Assembly: GCA_000320545.1 (NCBI GenBank) | Contig: ADNK01001985.1 | Span: forward strand, 7,501-71,500 | Direction: 5' to 3' | Source of the DNA: Bigelowiella natans CCMP2755 | Taxonomy: Eukaryota > Cercozoa > Chlorarachniophyceae | Length of the DNA: 64,000 nt | Shown: piece by piece, positions 60,144-64,000 of the stretch | Numbering within the stretch: position 1 is the stretch's first letter | Layout of the letters: each line of letters begins with the position of its first letter | Made by a program: the position numbers and the translations under genes | Notes under the pieces: model-generated | Told to the model about the DNA's origin: nothing | What the model saw: only the letters and a program-made list of their open reading frames with translations | Databases searched by the model: none

Positions 60144-61406
60144 TCAAACTTGACAGCTGTAGCGCTTCAACTCATTGACGAGGAGGACTTTCAAAATAAC
60201 GCGTAGTTTGTCGGAGATTCCGAGAGCCTGGCATCTTTGGGTGGTGAAAAACTGTAGCAATTTTCGCGTCTTCTCATGTGCAGAATAAGGAGAATTGGGA
60301 ATTGCCGTACTGTCACATCCTCCTTTTATTATTTCTTCTTTCTCTTCAGCAAAGTACGTATTAGGCCTCCTTTTGCGCCAATTCTCGATACATTTGCGCA
60401 AACGATGTAGTCGTTTTTTCCGAAGGCCAAGCTTCTTCCCATATTCAGGGGTCAGTAAGCTCAGCATCTCACTCACAGACGGCGCAGACATATTTGGCGG
60501 TGAAGAGCGATTATTTCCTACATTTCGATTGTATTTATACTCACTCCGATATGAAACATTTTCTCTCATTTCGTGCATTGAATTCGTGATTCATGGGCAT
60601 TGTGCAGAAGGGCGTCAGACAACAACACACATACACACACACAAAGGGAGAAAGAGTGAGAGTGAGAGTGAGAGAGAGAGAGAGAGAGAGGGAACAGTGA
60701 GGCTGCTACCCTTGTTCGTTGAAGAAGAGGAAGAGGATTTACATTCACTAATAGGATCAGCTTCTTGCTGCTCTTTGCGCAATGGTCGTGAGGATTCTGC
60801 TTGACTGGCGAGAGTATAATTTTCAGTCCTCCTCGCATTTTCATTCCTCCTCTGCTTTTTTGTCTTCTGTCTTCCATAGTGCACTTCTGTTGGAGTCTGT
60901 TTTATGGGAGGGGGGGTACAGCAGGATGAGCGGGATGCCATCTGCCTACGAATCATCTGCCTGATTCCTTCCGAGATTGCTTGTTGTGAAGCTGTTGTTA
61001 CTCCGTTAGGCGATAAGACCTCTCTCTTCCCATTTGACCATCTACCCCGCCCCCCATTCCTCACTGTGGCTTGCTTATCTACTAGTCTTTTTGTTGTTGT
61101 TGTTGCGATAGCTCTTTGGAAAGGTGAAGAGGAAGAACAGGAAGAAACCCGTTCCCGTCGCATCCGCACAAAACGAGGGTCCACCTCCGCCTTCCACACT
61201 AAGACGTTCGCCGTTGGTGATAAAAATATTGATGATGATGATGATGATGATGATGGTGATGCATGTCTGGTTGCAGCACTCTCAGCTCTGACGATGGGTT
61301 GCTGACGCTCTGATGGTGTACGCGCGTGAATATATGGGTAAGAATAATATCAGATGATGATAACGATGATGATGTTGTTGTTATTGTTGAATAGCCTAAA
61401 GTAATG

Positions 61407-61437
<31 letters not shown>

Positions 61438-61492
61438 ATACGCACACATACACACAGAGAAGGGCGCGGGTGTACTACTACAACGACAAGTG

Positions 61493-61525
<33 letters not shown>

Positions 61526-61943
61526 TCATCACTACCACTACTACACTGCTGCATAGAAGTAGTAGTATCATCACTACTACTACACGGCTGCATAGACTAC
61601 CCACAACCTACCCCTTCACAACTACTTACACACCTTTATACTCGACAATAATTGTATTCGCACTTGTAGTAGCATCCCCAGAAGCTCGCACTGCTGCAGC
61701 ATTAAAGATTATGGGTTTCCGTATGATGGTGGCAGCCTTCCATCCATATTGCTTTCGGTTTCGCACCCATAACGCCTCGACTGCCTCCCCACATCTTGCC
61801 CATGGCGCTGATGTATCCTCTAGTTAAAAGTAAGGGAAAAGTTAGAACAGGGGGGCATTGGGATGGACCAAGCACAAGATGAAAAACTATTTTGGTGATT
61901 GTGGTTATTACGATTATGACTATGACCTTGATTATGATTATGC

Positions 61944-61977
<34 letters not shown>

Positions 61978-64000
61978 GCAGCAACCTTCTACTCCACTGC
62001 CTCGATTGTAGTAGCGAAATGTGATGCTAAATCTGAGAATTACAACGGCAGAATACGGTGCGGTGTCACTGATTGTCGATACCATACAGGTAGCATTTTC
62101 GCTCCGTCTTAGCACCATGATCCTCAACAAACACATGGTCATTAGCGTCATCATCGCCATCGCTCGCATCACAATCACGCCGTTAACATGATCAAGACGG
62201 GGCTGCTTCTCCTACCTCTCGCCCCCAGGCGGACAGAGGGAGATTTGGTGCTTGGCTTTGAAACGACTAGCGAAGCTGAGAACGTACCCCATTCCTTTCG
62301 TAAGGGTATATCTAAAACCAGTGCAATATTTATCATCAAGCAACAAGCAATCCAAACGGCCACCTCAAACCGTCACGCACGCACACGCCTACGCACACAC
62401 ACAAACATTACACATATACACCCAGCGACCAACAAATATCCACAAAGAATGTTGATAAACGAATGAACATGTAATTATCTACGATGCATTGAGCAATAAA
62501 TCATCGAAGAAATCATCGTATTTTTAACCTGAAGGTGTCCGTAGGCATATGCGCTCTGTTTCCTTTAGTTCCACGATATAATAACGATGTTTAGATAATA
62601 AATGCAATTGTTCGAAGAGTTATAGGTTGATGCAGATGTGGCATTATCTTCTGAAAACATGGAACGCAGCATGCGTAGGAGTTATTAAGTATTCTAACGC
62701 CCTAATCGTCTGCAATGCGACAGCAAATATTTATTACTTTGCAACTACAGCAGCACTGACTACAATCGTCGTCGTCGCCATCATCATTATCGTCGTCATC
62801 ATCATCATTGTAATCATACCACTTCTTTACCGGTGAGTTCTACGATGGCGTCTGGTGCTGTCAACTGAACAGTTACAATGATCTCGCCATACCGAATATG
62901 GTCCATATGCTGTACGAATGATATGTACGTCAGTCAATCGAATCGATCGATAGCTAAGTAGGAGCAGCAGGAGTAGTAGTAGTAGTAGTAATAGTAGTAG
63001 TAGAAATAGTAGTAGTAGAAATAGTAGTAAAGGTAGTAGTTACTGTAGTACCTTCGTTTATTATTGTTACAATTATTTTCTGTTAATGATTCATACGCTG
63101 CTACTACTTTCCGTATCGATCCCTTGCATCGTGTTAGCTGCGCAAATCCTAGGACGTGATGAGATATCATTTCTTTCCCTAGAAAGGGCCGTATCTCTGC
63201 TTCAAGCTCTGATATCACCTATATAGCAGCGGAAGATGACGGCGATGCAAACTAAATTATGAGGATGATGATGATGATGATGATCATATTGTGATTGTGA
63301 GATTATTGCATCTATCATTGGTGACTATCTACAGCTACTGCTGCTGCTGCTGCTGCTGCTACTACTACAACTACATTATTCACTGTACCTTTGGCATCAA
63401 TTTGAAGGAGTTGAACATACTGCCACGGTCAGTGCTTAGATAAGCCATGCGCCGTCGAATGTACTTCTCATCGTTGGGGGAGAGGTCCTGCGAAAGAGAG
63501 ACATTATAAATAAAATGACGACGAACTCGTTTGATTTCTGAAAGCCTCTCTGCCAATGTTAACTGATTTGTATGCGTACTCTAGGTCGCCAAGACATCTG
63601 ATTTTCAGGAACAAACGCGACGAATTTAGCATGGAAAAACATACCAGATCAAAGTTTAGACATTTTGAAATACGAGATGATGGATGAATAGCACTTCATC
63701 ACCTGGCCATCATCATCACAACTTATACAACCAACTTCTTCTTCACAGTCGACAGACACGATCATATGGTGCTCCTTACTGACCTGTTTGTTGGTTCCCT
63801 GCCAAGAATGCCACATCCAGAAGTCCTCGTGAGAGGATCTCGTGCTCCTTTTGCAATTTATCTCCGGGTGAGAGGCATCACACCCCACACCACACCACAC
63901 ATATGATGCGCGTGTGTACGCGTAAGATTGATCATGGTCGATGTCTTTACCTTTCCCTCCCAATTGATAATGCTTCCATGTCCCAGATGTACGCCATCAC
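60144..64000 (-). CDS. Unidentified multi-exon gene, 5' end outside the window
   Basis: A - strand gene that runs off the right edge. Exons seen 5' to 3' include one with VMAYIWDMEALSIGRE (to about 63951), DLSPNDEKYIRRRMAYLS (about 63487-63390), VISELEAEIRPFLGKEMIS (about 63218), HMDHIRYGEIIVTVQLTAP (about 62912-62834), NRAHMPTDTF, IPLRKEWGTFSASLVVSKP (about 62311), DTSAPWARCGEAVEALWV (about 61820-61632), VWKAEVDPRFVRMRRERV (about 61199) and a basic C-terminal exon (KKRLHRLRKCIENWRKRR) ending at 60144. Several junctions keep phase. The YIWDMEA and TVQLTAP blocks loosely recall lipid-binding START-like domains of algae, but this is weak. The tail is Ser/Arg-rich. Introns hold long CAT, AGT and AC repeats. 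Confidence 0.5.

Noticed and set aside
1-64000. tRNA, rRNA, nucleomorph or organelle genes
   Set aside because: No stretch resembled a tRNA clover-leaf or rRNA, and intron structure and composition are those of nuclear DNA.

Overview
This is a eukaryotic nuclear window from what looks like a photosynthetic, complex-plastid protist. Almost every gene is split by GT-AG introns of about 50 to 500 bases. There are no bacterial-style operons, and I see no rRNA, tRNA or CRISPR. Three nucleus-encoded plastid-type proteins (a UbiE-like methyltransferase, an Mbb1-like HAT-repeat RNA factor and a Rieske oxygenase) start with a hydrophobic signal segment followed by a Ser/Arg-rich transit-like stretch. 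That bipartite presequence is expected when plastids sit inside extra membranes. A chlorarachniophyte such as Bigelowiella would fit, but this is inference and other secondary algae are not excluded.

Layout: the 3' end of a histidine-phosphatase gene (1-1.5 kb); a gene-poor, palindrome-rich region with anonymous reading frames (1.5-6.6 kb); a long EF-hand plus GT32 glycosyltransferase gene on + (about 6.7-14.6 kb); a coiled-coil gene on - (15.6-18.5); an EF-hand calcium sensor on - (19.7-20.8), divergent from an extended SDR (DFR-like) gene on + (21.1-23.1); the methyltransferase on - (24.0-28.3), divergent from IMP4 on + (28.9-30.9); a TRPV-like channel on - (31.6-35.0), divergent from a seven-helix membrane protein on + (35.2-37.0); the Mbb1-like gene on - (38.0-42.1), divergent from the Rieske oxygenase on + (43.4-48.1); a Rab GTPase on + (49.8-51.5); a PH-domain protein on - (52.5-54.7), divergent from a helical-repeat protein on + (55.9-59.4); and an unidentified gene on - running off the right edge (60.1-64.0).

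Six gene models were rebuilt exon by exon with coding lengths divisible by three: the SDR (354 aa), IMP4 (289 aa), the methyltransferase (539 aa), the Mbb1-like protein (604 aa), the Rab (201 aa) and the PH protein (646 aa). The other models have at least one unresolved junction, stated in each entry. Microsatellites are extremely dense. They fill introns and often abut splice sites, and in some genes they are translated as Ser, Asp, Glu, His or Gln tracts.

The most interesting structure is an inverted pair of about 300-bp repeats (31.13-31.45 kb and 37.04-37.32 kb) that brackets the divergent TRPV-like and seven-helix genes. Other leads are a calcium-binding GT32 fusion, a Rieske oxygenase that seems to lack the usual iron ligands, nested perfect hairpins at 48.82-48.91 kb, and a short repeat found downstream of two + strand genes. 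The genes share no single pathway: there are two themes, plastid maintenance and calcium/membrane signalling, but no evidence that they form one system.
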